The notes beneath the pieces are model-generated. The model ran no database searches. It saw only the letters and a list, made by a program, of their open reading frames with translations, and was not told where the DNA came from. The translations under genes and the position numbers were made by a program. Shown piece by piece: positions 7,039-16,017 of a DNA stretch of 26,914 nt. Numbering within the stretch: the stretch's first letter is position 1; the number at the start of each line of letters is the position of its first letter. Source of the DNA: Bdellovibrionales bacterium (lineage in GTDB: Bacteria; Myxococcota; XYA12-FULL-58-9; SYDY01). The stretch covers positions 1-26,914 of the forward strand of contig SYDY01000056.1 of NCBI GenBank assembly GCA_005801425.1. The letters are read 5' to 3'.

Positions 7039-9429
7039 ATGCCACGTCATGCTGGGGTATCGGTTGCGCTAGCTTTAAGCGCAGCACTTATAGTGACGGC
7101 TTGTGAAGATGGGCCTGCGCAAATTTTTGAACCAAATCACGGAAATATTCCACAACAAAACGGATTTGCGCCCACGGGCTCGTTTACGCAGCCCGGGGAT
7201 ACCGGCTGGAATACGGTAGGTGGCGCAGGAGACAGTGTCGATCGTGCACGTTTCTGCGATCAAACCGAAAATGACGCGATGATCCAGCGCATGGTGCTTG
7301 AACCCGCCATTCCTGACGTTTCTGTGGGTGGCATTCCTTTGTGGACAGCGACGGGTTCGCCCACGCCGGTCGATGATCTCATCGGTCGACCCGAGGACGG
7401 AAAATTTTGTGATCCCACAGGTGTCTACAGCAATGCACTTACGTGGGGGGCCTACAATGAAATCATTGTATTCTTTAACGCAGACACACGTCTTATCGAA
7501 GATATCCAAATCAATGGCCAATATCTTGGAACGATGAGCGGCCTAACGACGGTTGCGGGTGCACAGACACCCGTCCTTTTGCGCATGCGTGATCGCATCA
7601 AAATCAATGGCCGTGAACTTATTGATTATGCCAGCAGTGCCGATCAAAATGCCAAAAGTAATTCATGGCTCAATCATAAAAATATCACGCAAATTTACGG
7701 TATGATGCGTGAAACGTTTCTGGGTGGCGATCCCGTTGCCGCCGATTATAACTGCGTTGCCGATCAAATATGTGATGTGATCTACAGCAGTGCCGATGAA
7801 TCAATTCCGCAACAAACGCTTTTGGTGTTCAAAGATCCGGGGGTGACACTTATTATTTCTCCCGAAGGGCATTTGCTCTATCAAATATTGTCGCCTGTAC
7901 GCCTTGCGCCATTTGAAAAGAAAATGAAATTGGCTTTTGGTGCATCGGGTGGTGGTGTTATTGCGCCCAAATTCACAAGTGATTATCTAGGATCGTGTGA
8001 ACTCGATTTGAGCCGTACGATGCTCTGGCGCGATTTTGCAAATAGTTGTATTCATGCTGATCCTATTGAAGCACAGCGTTTGCTTGGCCGTTTCGGTTAC
8101 GAAGTTCAAACTCAAAGAGATGCCGTTGATGTTAATTTTAATGGCATCAGTTTGACGTTTCTCAGGCGGGGCCTTGCGCAGAAAAATGTTTTTCGTGATG
8201 GCGAACGCCCAGCGGACGATGATGAGCTCTTGAGTGTCACGCTCACCCGATCGCTTGATGGTCGTATTGCTGAATTTTCGGCACAAAGTCTTGCTGTATT
8301 GTACAAGACACGTCTCGAAACGAAATTGCGCAACGCCGTTTCGTCATCCTATACAGCATCCCATCCTATTCGAAATTATCGAGTTGCTATTCCATCGACA
8401 TTGTCAGCGCAAAGCCAACGCATGGGTGAACTTTGGTTTACCGGTGCAAATGGACAACGTGCGTCATGGATTGCTAAAATTCAAGACGATATTAAAACGA
8501 TTACATCACGTCTTAGCGTGAATGAACGGTCCGCACTGCTCTCCAATGTAGATGAACCATTGTTTGTTATTGAGCCGTTTGTGGATGTTGTGATGACCGC
8601 CATCAGCCACGGTGCCACAGACGATGCGAAATCGGTCAAAGCGTTTAAAACCACTGACAATCGACGATGGTCCATTGGCTATGGTGATTTTTACCAAGGC
8701 AATGAGCCTTGGCGTGTGGTGGTACAGTACAGTTTGTATTTTGGTGCAATCACGGCAATCACGGTTTCCCATGGAAAGAGCGATGTGGATGCCATCATCG
8801 ATCAACAGCGCGATTATCTCTTCTCCGTAGGTATTCCATCGACGATACCATTTTACCGAGCTGAAATGCTTACCGTAAATAGCCAATTGGGTGCTGTGAA
8901 TGCATTGGGCTTGCTTGGCACAGGGATTGAAGTATTGCGTGCAGATCGTGAACTTACAACGGTCGATGTTCGCATTACCGTTCCTGCGGTCAATGGTGCA
9001 CAGCGTACAAGCAGCAGTACACTCATGACGGTTCCAGGACGGACGATTGCCGATCGTGGAGGATACAATCGTCAGATCCGTGGTCAACGCTATGAATTTA
9101 TTCCTGCCGATGAAGTGAGTCTCTTTGGGCAAGAAACGGCCATGACCGTGTATGTTACGCAAGATGGAAGCATCGGTCGTGTCTATCTTTCGCGTTTTAA
9201 AGGGCGTGTCGAACTGTGTCCTGGCCTTTCCATTGGCTTTGGTGATGATGTTCGAAATTTGGTGGAAGCATGGTCCACAAGTGTGGATATCGCCGACTTT
9301 CAAAGCTGTGACATTGTATTTAACACCACTGAAAACGGTAATGTCTTAAACGATGTGGCTTCATTGAGTCGTCGCATTTCTGTGATTGTCGATGGCAAGC
9401 GCGCCTCAGGCGTTGCGGTATGGAAATGA
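7039..9429 (+). CDS. Large lipoprotein of unknown function
   Basis: I do not recognise this 796-residue protein. The start at 7039 is chosen because GGGGAGAG lies 4-11 bases upstream and because it gives a clean lipoprotein signal: MPRH, a hydrophobic stretch, then VTAC with Cys22 as the lipidation site. The frame is also open upstream to 6982, but that extension would put hydrophilic residues before the signal. The mature part has no membrane helices and looks beta-rich, with scattered cysteines and no catalytic motif I can name. It is followed after 11 bases by the metzincin lipoprotein, which has its own ribosome site, and then by a beta-barrel protein, so the three are probably one transcript and act together at the outer membrane. 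A secreted or surface-exposed role is inferred from the signal peptide and its neighbours. Confidence 0.85.
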   Translation: MPRHAGVSVALALSAALIVTACEDGPAQIFEPNHGNIPQQNGFAPTGSFTQPGDTGWNTVGGAGDSVDRARFCDQTENDAMIQRMVLEPAIPDVSVGGIPLWTATGSPTPVDDLIGRPEDGKFCDPTGVYSNALTWGAYNEIIVFFNADTRLIEDIQINGQYLGTMSGLTTVAGAQTPVLLRMRDRIKINGRELIDYASSADQNAKSNSWLNHKNITQIYGMMRETFLGGDPVAADYNCVADQICDVIYSSADESIPQQTLLVFKDPGVTLIISPEGHLLYQILSPVRLAPFEKKMKLAFGASGGGVIAPKFTSDYLGSCELDLSRTMLWRDFANSCIHADPIEAQRLLGRFGYEVQTQRDAVDVNFNGISLTFLRRGLAQKNVFRDGERPADDDELLSVTLTRSLDGRIAEFSAQSLAVLYKTRLETKLRNAVSSSYTASHPIRNYRVAIPSTLSAQSQRMGELWFTGANGQRASWIAKIQDDIKTITSRLSVNERSALLSNVDEPLFVIEPFVDVVMTAISHGATDDAKSVKAFKTTDNRRWSIGYGDFYQGNEPWRVVVQYSLYFGAITAITVSHGKSDVDAIIDQQRDYLFSVGIPSTIPFYRAEMLTVNSQLGAVNALGLLGTGIEVLRADRELTTVDVRITVPAVNGAQRTSSSTLMTVPGRTIADRGGYNRQIRGQRYEFIPADEVSLFGQETAMTVYVTQDGSIGRVYLSRFKGRVELCPGLSIGFGDDVRNLVEAWSTSVDIADFQSCDIVFNTTENGNVLNDVASLSRRISVIVDGKRASGVAVWK

Positions 9430-9440
9430 GGGGGGTGAAC

Positions 9441-12400
9441 ATGCAATTCCGAACTGGCATATGTGCTGGTATTTTGGCGGTCGTGAGCGTTTCGTGTGTT
9501 GACCATCGGCCGATCCGCAATGGTCTTCGAGATGAATCAATTTATTTTGATAAATCGGCGTTAACAAATCCCAATCCAAAATTAACGGGATCTCAAGACG
9601 ATACGTGGCTTTATAAAGTTGCCATTGTCAAAACGAGCTCACCCAATGCTGTGGGCGACTACGCATTTCCAGGTCTCGAAAGCGATACCAAGCTGGTTCG
9701 TTTTCGGTTTTCCGAGAATTCGTTGCAAGTGATGGATGCCCGAACATTGCAATACGATGACCCAAAAAATCCTAACGATAATTTGGGAACAACCACACAA
9801 CGTGTGGAATTTGAAATTGCGGGAACCCATCTTGATGCCAAACTTCAAGAGAGCCTAGATGGTGAGCGCACCAATCTTCTTGAAGAAAACATGGAACTTC
9901 CATGGCAGCAACGTCAACAATTCAAAGTAGATTTTGAATCGGTATCGCAAGATCCTCTGCGTTCGGTAGGCTGGTACTATCCTGATCTCATGAGTGATTG
10001 CGTTGAAACAGTCAGCAAGCGTCTTGTCCCTGGAAGTTACGAATGGAACGAAGCAGAACAAGCACTTAACTGGACTGTTGAAGTCAATTACGCGCTTTTG
10101 CTTGGGTCATCCTATCCTTGCTATGATCAACTGACCTGGGTCAATGGTGCATCCACTGCATCGGTTCAATATCATTATTCATTTTATCGCCAAGGCCCAA
10201 CAGGATACACGACAGAGGTGATCCCTGAAAAAAGCGCAGTCAATAAAAAATATGGTTTTTTCCAAATTCTCAATGCCTATCGTGATGGAAATACCGGGAT
10301 CCTCAGTGCCAAAAGTCTCGTTCAACGATGGAACCCCAATCGTAAAGATCCTGTGATCTTTTACTTTCATCCCGATTTCCCCGCGCCATTTAAACCCATG
10401 TTTGTGGGCATTCGTGATGAACTCAACGGCATTCTTGAGCAATCAGGTGCTTCACTCCGATTTGATTTCAAAGATCACAACCATGATGGCAACATCAGAA
10501 ATTTTGGTGATCTTCGTTACAGCTTTGTTGTATGGCACCAAGACATCGATACCACCAAAGGCTTGCTCGGTTATGGACCTTCATCATCAGATCCACGAAC
10601 AGGTGAAGTGATCAGCGCCAACTTGAATCTTTACAACGTGGGCATGGATTATTATCGGTTTCTCATTCAAGACTATATCGAACAGCATGGTGGGCAGTTA
10701 AAACCAGGTGATATCTCAACACCATGGGAAAGTATTGCATGTACTGCAGGTGAGACGCTTAATCCATCGAAACCCGACGGAACACTTGATACCAGTGCGC
10801 GTTTAAACTCATCGCTCTTCAATGAAATGCGCCGGGTGATGGATATTAAAAACCCACGTTTCCACGAAACCGACTTTGTACCGGTCGCACAACGTGAGTC
10901 CTTTGGAGACGATTACCATCGTCTTTTAGGTGAATTGCGTTATGTTGAACCCGGTTACAACGCTTATATGTATCACACCTCAGATCTCTCTTCGCCCGAA
11001 GGTTATCGTGAAACTTTACGCAGCGAAAATCATTTTAATAAAAAATTAGCGCGGCTGAGTATGAACGAAAACCCATTCCCAGAACTCGCAACTTCGGGTC
11101 GCTCTTCCGTAAATGCGCAGCTCAAATTTGCGGCAGAAATGCGACAATGGCGTAAAGATCATGATCGCGTCGAAGCACAAGAAGAACTTCTTTTGGCCAA
11201 AAAGAATATTTACACATTCGATGCTTTTGACGCCATTTCGGCAATCACAAAAAGTAGCCGCCAATGTATCAACGGCTTCTGGGAATCCGATACGGCTTAC
11301 AGTGATCGTATTGTTGAAAGCGTGGTGGCCCATGTCGCCATACACGAACTTGGCCACAACGTGGGTTTGCGTCACAATTTTTATGGGAGTGTTGATGCAA
11401 AACACATGGAAGAGGGCGAATTATCGGCATCGGTGATGGATTATGTTGCTGCACAAGATGAGGCAGGAACGCCGGTACGATGGGGCAATTACGATGCAGC
11501 CGCGTTGCGATGGTTGTATGGTACACAACCTGTGCGTCAAACCGAAATGGCCAAGAGTTTTCTCTATTGCACCGATGAACATCGTTCGCGTTCACCCTTG
11601 TGCACCGCCCATGATCTCGGTGTAACGCCTTCGCAAATCGTGTTGAATGCCATTGAACGTTACGACTGGCTTTACGATATCCGTAACAAGCGTGCGTTCA
11701 GAACATTTTGGGATACGTCCGATTATATCGGCCGCGTTTATAACGCACTTCTTCCCTTGCAACGTATGTGGAAGCTTGCGATTTTTGACTGGGGCGGTGG
11801 TGGCGTTCAGGATACCTTGAAGCGTCTCGATCAGATCGATCCCGAACGTCCTGTTCTAAGCAACCAAACTTATGATGCCATTGCTGAAGATTTCTACAAT
11901 GATGCAGAAGCCGCTGTGGGCATGACCATGGCCTTTTACAGCGCGATTGTGAATCAGTCGGCCAGTTTCAGAAATTATCAAACAGAATTTGATCCCTTTT
12001 ACGGTGATATTTTACGGATGGGGATCATTGTCGACAAATTGTTTGCCACTATGGCTTTTATGGACCTCCAAGATGTTTCGGATTACAGCCCGAATATTCA
12101 AACCTATGCAGCCATGTACGACAATCCTTTTACAACGAAAAATACGGCCATCGCGTCCCGTGTTCTCGATGATATGTTGGGTGCCAACTACGATACATTC
12201 CCATGGTTCAAGTATTACGCGTTGGGATTGTTCGCGGATGCCACCAATAGCAATATGATCGACAATATTGCCTTGAAAGATCGCATCGCGATCCGTCGGT
12301 ATACCAGCCGTGAAGAGCTTGAAGAAGATTTTGGACCGGATATTTGGAATACATTGGATACGAGCCACAATGAATCAAAAATATTCATTCATCATGGCGA

Positions 12401-12596
12401 ACAATGGGTTTATACGTTCTTGCCAGATCGCACATGGCACCTTGTTGCCAACGCGTCGCGAAGCCCTGTGAGCTATCAGTTTATTCGTGAATACAACGAA
12501 TCATTGAATGCTGAAGCAAGCATAAGCCTAGACAACTACGGCCTTAAAACGTTGCTGGCCTACTATGAGTTTTTCAACAACTTTGTAGGATTTTAA
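9441..12596 (+). CDS. Metzincin-type zinc metalloprotease lipoprotein (DUF5117/DUF4953-like)
   Basis: This predicted 1051-residue cell-envelope metalloprotease starts at 9441, preceded by GAGGGGGGTG; the signal MQFRTGICAGILAVVSVSC suggests lipidation at Cys19, although serine at the -3 position is less usual. The active site reads H635-E-L-G-H639-N-V-G-L-R-H645, the extended HExxHxxGxxH zinc site of metzincins, and the Met-turn follows as SVMDY at residues 664-668. HELGHNVGLRHNF with a following SVMDY is characteristic of the large bacterial zinc-dependent metalloproteases annotated with DUF5117 and DUF4953. The N-terminal 600 residues are mostly beta-rich, and about 390 residues follow the catalytic site. 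All catalytic residues are present, so it is likely active. The substrate is unknown. It sits between a large unknown lipoprotein and a beta-barrel protein, with 11- and 3-base gaps. Confidence 0.88.
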   Translation: MQFRTGICAGILAVVSVSCVDHRPIRNGLRDESIYFDKSALTNPNPKLTGSQDDTWLYKVAIVKTSSPNAVGDYAFPGLESDTKLVRFRFSENSLQVMDARTLQYDDPKNPNDNLGTTTQRVEFEIAGTHLDAKLQESLDGERTNLLEENMELPWQQRQQFKVDFESVSQDPLRSVGWYYPDLMSDCVETVSKRLVPGSYEWNEAEQALNWTVEVNYALLLGSSYPCYDQLTWVNGASTASVQYHYSFYRQGPTGYTTEVIPEKSAVNKKYGFFQILNAYRDGNTGILSAKSLVQRWNPNRKDPVIFYFHPDFPAPFKPMFVGIRDELNGILEQSGASLRFDFKDHNHDGNIRNFGDLRYSFVVWHQDIDTTKGLLGYGPSSSDPRTGEVISANLNLYNVGMDYYRFLIQDYIEQHGGQLKPGDISTPWESIACTAGETLNPSKPDGTLDTSARLNSSLFNEMRRVMDIKNPRFHETDFVPVAQRESFGDDYHRLLGELRYVEPGYNAYMYHTSDLSSPEGYRETLRSENHFNKKLARLSMNENPFPELATSGRSSVNAQLKFAAEMRQWRKDHDRVEAQEELLLAKKNIYTFDAFDAISAITKSSRQCINGFWESDTAYSDRIVESVVAHVAIHELGHNVGLRHNFYGSVDAKHMEEGELSASVMDYVAAQDEAGTPVRWGNYDAAALRWLYGTQPVRQTEMAKSFLYCTDEHRSRSPLCTAHDLGVTPSQIVLNAIERYDWLYDIRNKRAFRTFWDTSDYIGRVYNALLPLQRMWKLAIFDWGGGGVQDTLKRLDQIDPERPVLSNQTYDAIAEDFYNDAEAAVGMTMAFYSAIVNQSASFRNYQTEFDPFYGDILRMGIIVDKLFATMAFMDLQDVSDYSPNIQTYAAMYDNPFTTKNTAIASRVLDDMLGANYDTFPWFKYYALGLFADATNSNMIDNIALKDRIAIRRYTSREELEEDFGPDIWNTLDTSHNESKIFIHHGEQWVYTFLPDRTWHLVANASRSPVSYQFIREYNESLNAEASISLDNYGLKTLLAYYEFFNNFVGF

Positions 12597-12599
12597 ATC

Positions 12600-13565
12600 A
12601 TGCGCGGTATCTTCGGTTTGGTCTTGGGCATGGGGATGTTGTTGTCGGCATCCCCTGCCTTGGCTGAGACATCAAAAGAGGACGAGAAAAACAAAGTTGG
12701 GGCGCAGCAAACTGCGCCCTCCGTGGCGCCGTCTCGTCAAAATGCCGGCCAGTTGGCTTCAGCCGGCCTTTTTGCGGGCTCAAGCAACAAACCTTGGAGT
12801 ATTGTCACCACGTTACAATTTAGAAACAAAATTGTGACCGACAAAGATCCAGCCAATGATAGATCTCTGCTTTACGGTCTGCAAGGGACGTACAGCTTTT
12901 CCAATGGACTGTCGGCCCGTGTGCGCATGGGATTTAATCAGCGTTTTGTTGCTGAGCCCAATGAATCTGGATTTTTGTTTCAAGATCTGCGCGTGGGCGG
13001 TATTTACAGTCACGGTTTGCCTTGGGAATTGCCTGCATGGGCGGGGCGTATTCAATTTGTTCATATTTTTGATGTCCTGACGCCCACATCACGTGCGAGT
13101 CAGAATCAGAGTTTGTATCTGGCCACGCAGCAAACATCGCTTGTCACGTGGACACCGGGTTGGAATCTTACCTTGGGGCTTAGTGAAACCTGGCAGCAAC
13201 GTTTTAACCAATACGCCGAGCGTGCAGGTCGTGACGGTGGTATGAATGTTCAGTCCATGATCGTTGGAAGTCTGTTTGTTCAATATTCACCGATAGTGGG
13301 ACTGCAACTTGGTGCTGATGTTTACAGTACATGGATCCGTCGCTACAGTTCGCGTGAAAGTTTCGTCTCTGCATCAAGTTCGCAAGACTTTTGGGGCCAG
13401 CAATTTGGGTGGGATCTTTATGCATTCTATCGTGTGATGCCCATGTTAGAACTTGGCGCTTCGATTGAGCATGCCCAATCGGTACTGGATGGCGGTGTGG
13501 TGCGAACACATTTCGTCAATCGTGACGAAACCGAATTCGCATTTTTGATGCGCGGCATCTTCTAA
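12600..13565 (+). CDS. Outer-membrane beta-barrel protein
   Basis: This 321-residue protein has a classical signal peptide (hydrophobic core GLVLGMGMLL, cleavage after ALA at residue 22). A low-complexity Ser/Ala/Gln-rich linker runs to about residue 55, followed by alternating hydrophobic/polar strands rich in aromatic residues. The chain ends in FLMRGIF with a terminal phenylalanine, the usual signal for the BAM outer-membrane assembly machine. No family name can be given. It starts 3 bases after the metzincin stop, so it is almost certainly co-expressed with the two lipoproteins. It might anchor them or form a channel for their product, but that is a guess. A short palindrome at 13570-13589 follows the stop. 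Confidence 0.82.
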   Translation: MRGIFGLVLGMGMLLSASPALAETSKEDEKNKVGAQQTAPSVAPSRQNAGQLASAGLFAGSSNKPWSIVTTLQFRNKIVTDKDPANDRSLLYGLQGTYSFSNGLSARVRMGFNQRFVAEPNESGFLFQDLRVGGIYSHGLPWELPAWAGRIQFVHIFDVLTPTSRASQNQSLYLATQQTSLVTWTPGWNLTLGLSETWQQRFNQYAERAGRDGGMNVQSMIVGSLFVQYSPIVGLQLGADVYSTWIRRYSSRESFVSASSSQDFWGQQFGWDLYAFYRVMPMLELGASIEHAQSVLDGGVVRTHFVNRDETEFAFLMRGIF

Positions 13566-13569
13566 TCGC

Positions 13570-13589
13570 CTGGGAGCACGGGCTCCCAG
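13570..13589. repeat. Short palindrome CTGGGAGC/GCTCCCAG after the barrel gene
   Basis: The perfect 8-base arms CTGGGAGC (13570-13577) and GCTCCCAG (13582-13589) enclose a 4-base loop, 4 bases after the stop codon. It could fold in the mRNA and act as a weak terminator or 3'-end stabiliser; only a pyrimidine-rich stretch follows, not a T-run. Its form is that of a second family of dispersed palindromes, distinct from the GGGCGGTTC family elsewhere in the window. Confidence 0.6.
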
Positions 13590-13643
13590 ACCGCATCTAT
13601 TTCTCTTGCACTCTTCCTCTTCTTCTGCTCTGGGCTCTTACCC

Positions 13644-15251
13644 ATGGACGTCTTAGAAACACGGCTCGATCCACGTGATCAGGATTTTCGTGCAAACGCG
13701 GAATATCACGCGTTGCTTGCCCAATCGATGCATGACCGTCTACAAACCGTGATCTCGGGGGGTTCCCAAGACGCTGTGCGTAAATTGCGTGATAGAGGCA
13801 AATTGACACCCCGTGAGCGGATTGAAAAAATTCTTGACAGGGAATCACCGTTTCTTGAACTGTCGCCTTTTGCTGCATGGAATATGTACAAGGGCGAAGC
13901 GCCAGGTGCTGGCATAGTTACGGGTGTAGGGATTGTCCATCGCCGCTTGTGTATGATTGTGGCCAACGATCCTACCGTCAAAGGCGGCACTTATTTTCCA
14001 GAAACCGTGAAGAAACATATCCGCGCCCAACAAATCGCCGAAGACAATTATCTTCCATGTATTTATCTCGTGGATTCCGGGGGTGCATTTTTACCCCGTC
14101 AGGCCGATGTCTTTCCCGATAAAGAACACTTTGGGCATATTTTTTACAAGCAGGCCGTGATGTCGGCGGCGGGGATCCCACAAATTGCCGTGGTTCTCGG
14201 TATGTGCACTGCGGGTGGTGCGTATGTTCCCGCGGTTTGTGATGAAAATATTATCGTTCGCAACCAAGGTACCATCTATCTTGCAGGGCCTCCCCTGGTC
14301 AAAGCGGCCACAGGTGAAGAAGTAAGCGCTGAAGAGCTTGGTGGTGCCGATATGCATACACGTATCTCAGGCGTGGCCGATCATCTTGCTGAGGATGAGT
14401 TGCACGGACTTCGTTTGGCACGCGATGCCATCGAAAACTTAGGACCCGACACGGCAGCGGCATGCAATGCCAGTGATGTTGAGCCCCCTAGGTATGATCC
14501 TAAAGAATTGTATGGTGTGCTTCCCAAAGACAATCGGCACCCTTATGATGTGCACGAAATTTTGGCCCGTCTTTTGGACGGCAGCAAATTTCATGAATTC
14601 AAAGCCAATTATGGCACGACACTTGTGTGTGGTTTTGGACGCTGGCTTGGTTATCAAGTAGGCATTGTCGCCAACAACGGTGTTTTATTCTCAGAGAGTG
14701 CCATGAAAGGTGCTCATTTTGTTCAATTATGCAATCAGCGTCGGATCCCAATTATATTTTTGCAAAACATAACCGGCTTTATGGTGGGCAAACGCTATGA
14801 AGAAGGCGGCATTGCAAAACATGGTGCAAAAATGGTTCAGGCAGTTGCCACCGCCACGGTACCCAAAATTACTTTAATCATTGGTGCGTCCCACGGCGCT
14901 GGAAATTATGCCATGTGTGGACGGGCCTACAATCCTAGGTTTATGTTTGCGTGGCCCAATGCACGTGTTTCAGTGATGGGCGCAGAGCAGGCGGCGCAGG
15001 TTTTGGTGCAGGTCAAACGTGATCAAATGGCGGCATCGGGCAAGCCACTGTCTGCGGTCGATGAGGCTGCCATTGCCGATCCTGTGCGTGCGAAATACGA
15101 AGAAGAAAGCGATATTTATTATGGCTCGGCGCGTCTTTGGGACGATGGTGTGATTGATCCGCGTACCACCCGTGAAACAATAGGACTTGCACTTGCCGCA
15201 TGCATGACCCACCCAGGCGAACGCAGTTCGTCGCCTGTTTACAGGATGTAA
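13644..15251 (+). CDS. liuB: Methylcrotonyl-CoA carboxylase beta subunit (carboxyltransferase)
   Basis: This carboxyltransferase subunit moves CO2 from biotin to 3-methylcrotonyl-CoA in leucine and isovalerate breakdown. It is 535 residues, the usual length. The start MDVLETRLDP matches the typical family beginning, although no good Shine-Dalgarno sequence is present and the 50 bases upstream are almost all pyrimidines. Carboxyltransferase N and C domains are complete. Residues typical of the methylcrotonyl rather than the propionyl branch include GMCTAGGAYVPA, QGTIYLAGPPLVKAATGEEV, the ELGGADMH segment and MGAEQAAQVL near the C-terminus. It is followed after one base by the hydratase gene, then the alpha subunit and HMG-CoA lyase, which strongly supports assignment to leucine catabolism rather than propionate metabolism. 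Confidence 0.94.
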   Translation: MDVLETRLDPRDQDFRANAEYHALLAQSMHDRLQTVISGGSQDAVRKLRDRGKLTPRERIEKILDRESPFLELSPFAAWNMYKGEAPGAGIVTGVGIVHRRLCMIVANDPTVKGGTYFPETVKKHIRAQQIAEDNYLPCIYLVDSGGAFLPRQADVFPDKEHFGHIFYKQAVMSAAGIPQIAVVLGMCTAGGAYVPAVCDENIIVRNQGTIYLAGPPLVKAATGEEVSAEELGGADMHTRISGVADHLAEDELHGLRLARDAIENLGPDTAAACNASDVEPPRYDPKELYGVLPKDNRHPYDVHEILARLLDGSKFHEFKANYGTTLVCGFGRWLGYQVGIVANNGVLFSESAMKGAHFVQLCNQRRIPIIFLQNITGFMVGKRYEEGGIAKHGAKMVQAVATATVPKITLIIGASHGAGNYAMCGRAYNPRFMFAWPNARVSVMGAEQAAQVLVQVKRDQMAASGKPLSAVDEAAIADPVRAKYEEESDIYYGSARLWDDGVIDPRTTRETIGLALAACMTHPGERSSSPVYRM

Positions 15252-15252
15252 C

Positions 15253-16017
15253 ATGACCGCAATTCACGTCGAAAATAATGACTCTATTCTGCATGTTCGG
15301 CTCGCACGACCCGAAGTACGCAATGCCTTTGATGAAACACTTATTCGCGAACTTCGCGAGGTCTTTTCAGAACCTCCCGAAGGCGCTCGCGTGATCGTAT
15401 TGAGCGGTGAGGGCGCTGTCTTTTCCGCAGGGGCCGATCTCCGCTGGATGGCCAATGTGGGGCAATCCAATGAAAGCGACAACATTCAAGGCGCACTGGA
15501 ATTGGGTTCACTGTTTGATACGATCGATCAATGCGTGCTGCCGGTGATTTGTGCTGTACATGGTTCTGCCATGGGCGGTGCACTTGGGCTTATGAGTGCA
15601 TGCGATGTTGTTTTCGCCGACGAAGAATGCAAATTTGGTTTTCGTGAAGTTCGCTTAGGTCTCGTGCCTGCGGTGATTTCGCCGTTGGTCGTCCGTCGCA
15701 TTGGTCAGTCGGCTGCACGCCGTTATTTTATAACAGGCGAAGTTTTTGGATCCGATGCGGCCAAAGAAATGGGGCTTGTTCATGAAGTCGCCCTTGAAGG
15801 CACCGTGATGGAACATGCCACGGCCATGGCATATAATATGAAAAAATGTGGTCCAGGTGCAGTCCGCGAGGTCAAGCTTTTGCTTCGAGGTCTTGCTGAT
15901 AATTCGTTTCCCGATGTTCGCTTGCATACGGCCCAGTTGATTGCCCGTTTGCGCGCATCTTCTGAGGCCAGCGAAGGCATTGCTGCCTTTTTACAAAAGC
16001 GTGATCCATCATGGTGA
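15253..16017 (+). CDS. liuC: Methylglutaconyl-CoA hydratase (enoyl-CoA hydratase family)
   Basis: This crotonase-fold enzyme of 254 residues is predicted to hydrate 3-methylglutaconyl-CoA to HMG-CoA, the step between the carboxylase and the lyase encoded next to it. The oxyanion-hole segments FSAGADLRWM and HGSAMGGALGL are present, as is KFGFREVRLGLVPAVISP, which carries the conserved catalytic-region glutamates of this subgroup. The start at 15253 is supported by AGGA seven bases upstream and by its position one base after the liuB stop. The 3' end overlaps liuD by 7 bases. The exact substrate is inferred mainly from the operon; by sequence alone it could be called a general enoyl-CoA hydratase. 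Confidence 0.92.
   Translation: MTAIHVENNDSILHVRLARPEVRNAFDETLIRELREVFSEPPEGARVIVLSGEGAVFSAGADLRWMANVGQSNESDNIQGALELGSLFDTIDQCVLPVICAVHGSAMGGALGLMSACDVVFADEECKFGFREVRLGLVPAVISPLVVRRIGQSAARRYFITGEVFGSDAAKEMGLVHEVALEGTVMEHATAMAYNMKKCGPGAVREVKLLLRGLADNSFPDVRLHTAQLIARLRASSEASEGIAAFLQKRDPSW

Noticed and set aside
8506-9303. 265-codon open frame on the minus strand inside the large lipoprotein gene
   Set aside because: It is a shadow of a well-supported coding sequence with signal peptide and ribosome site; no recognisable motif.
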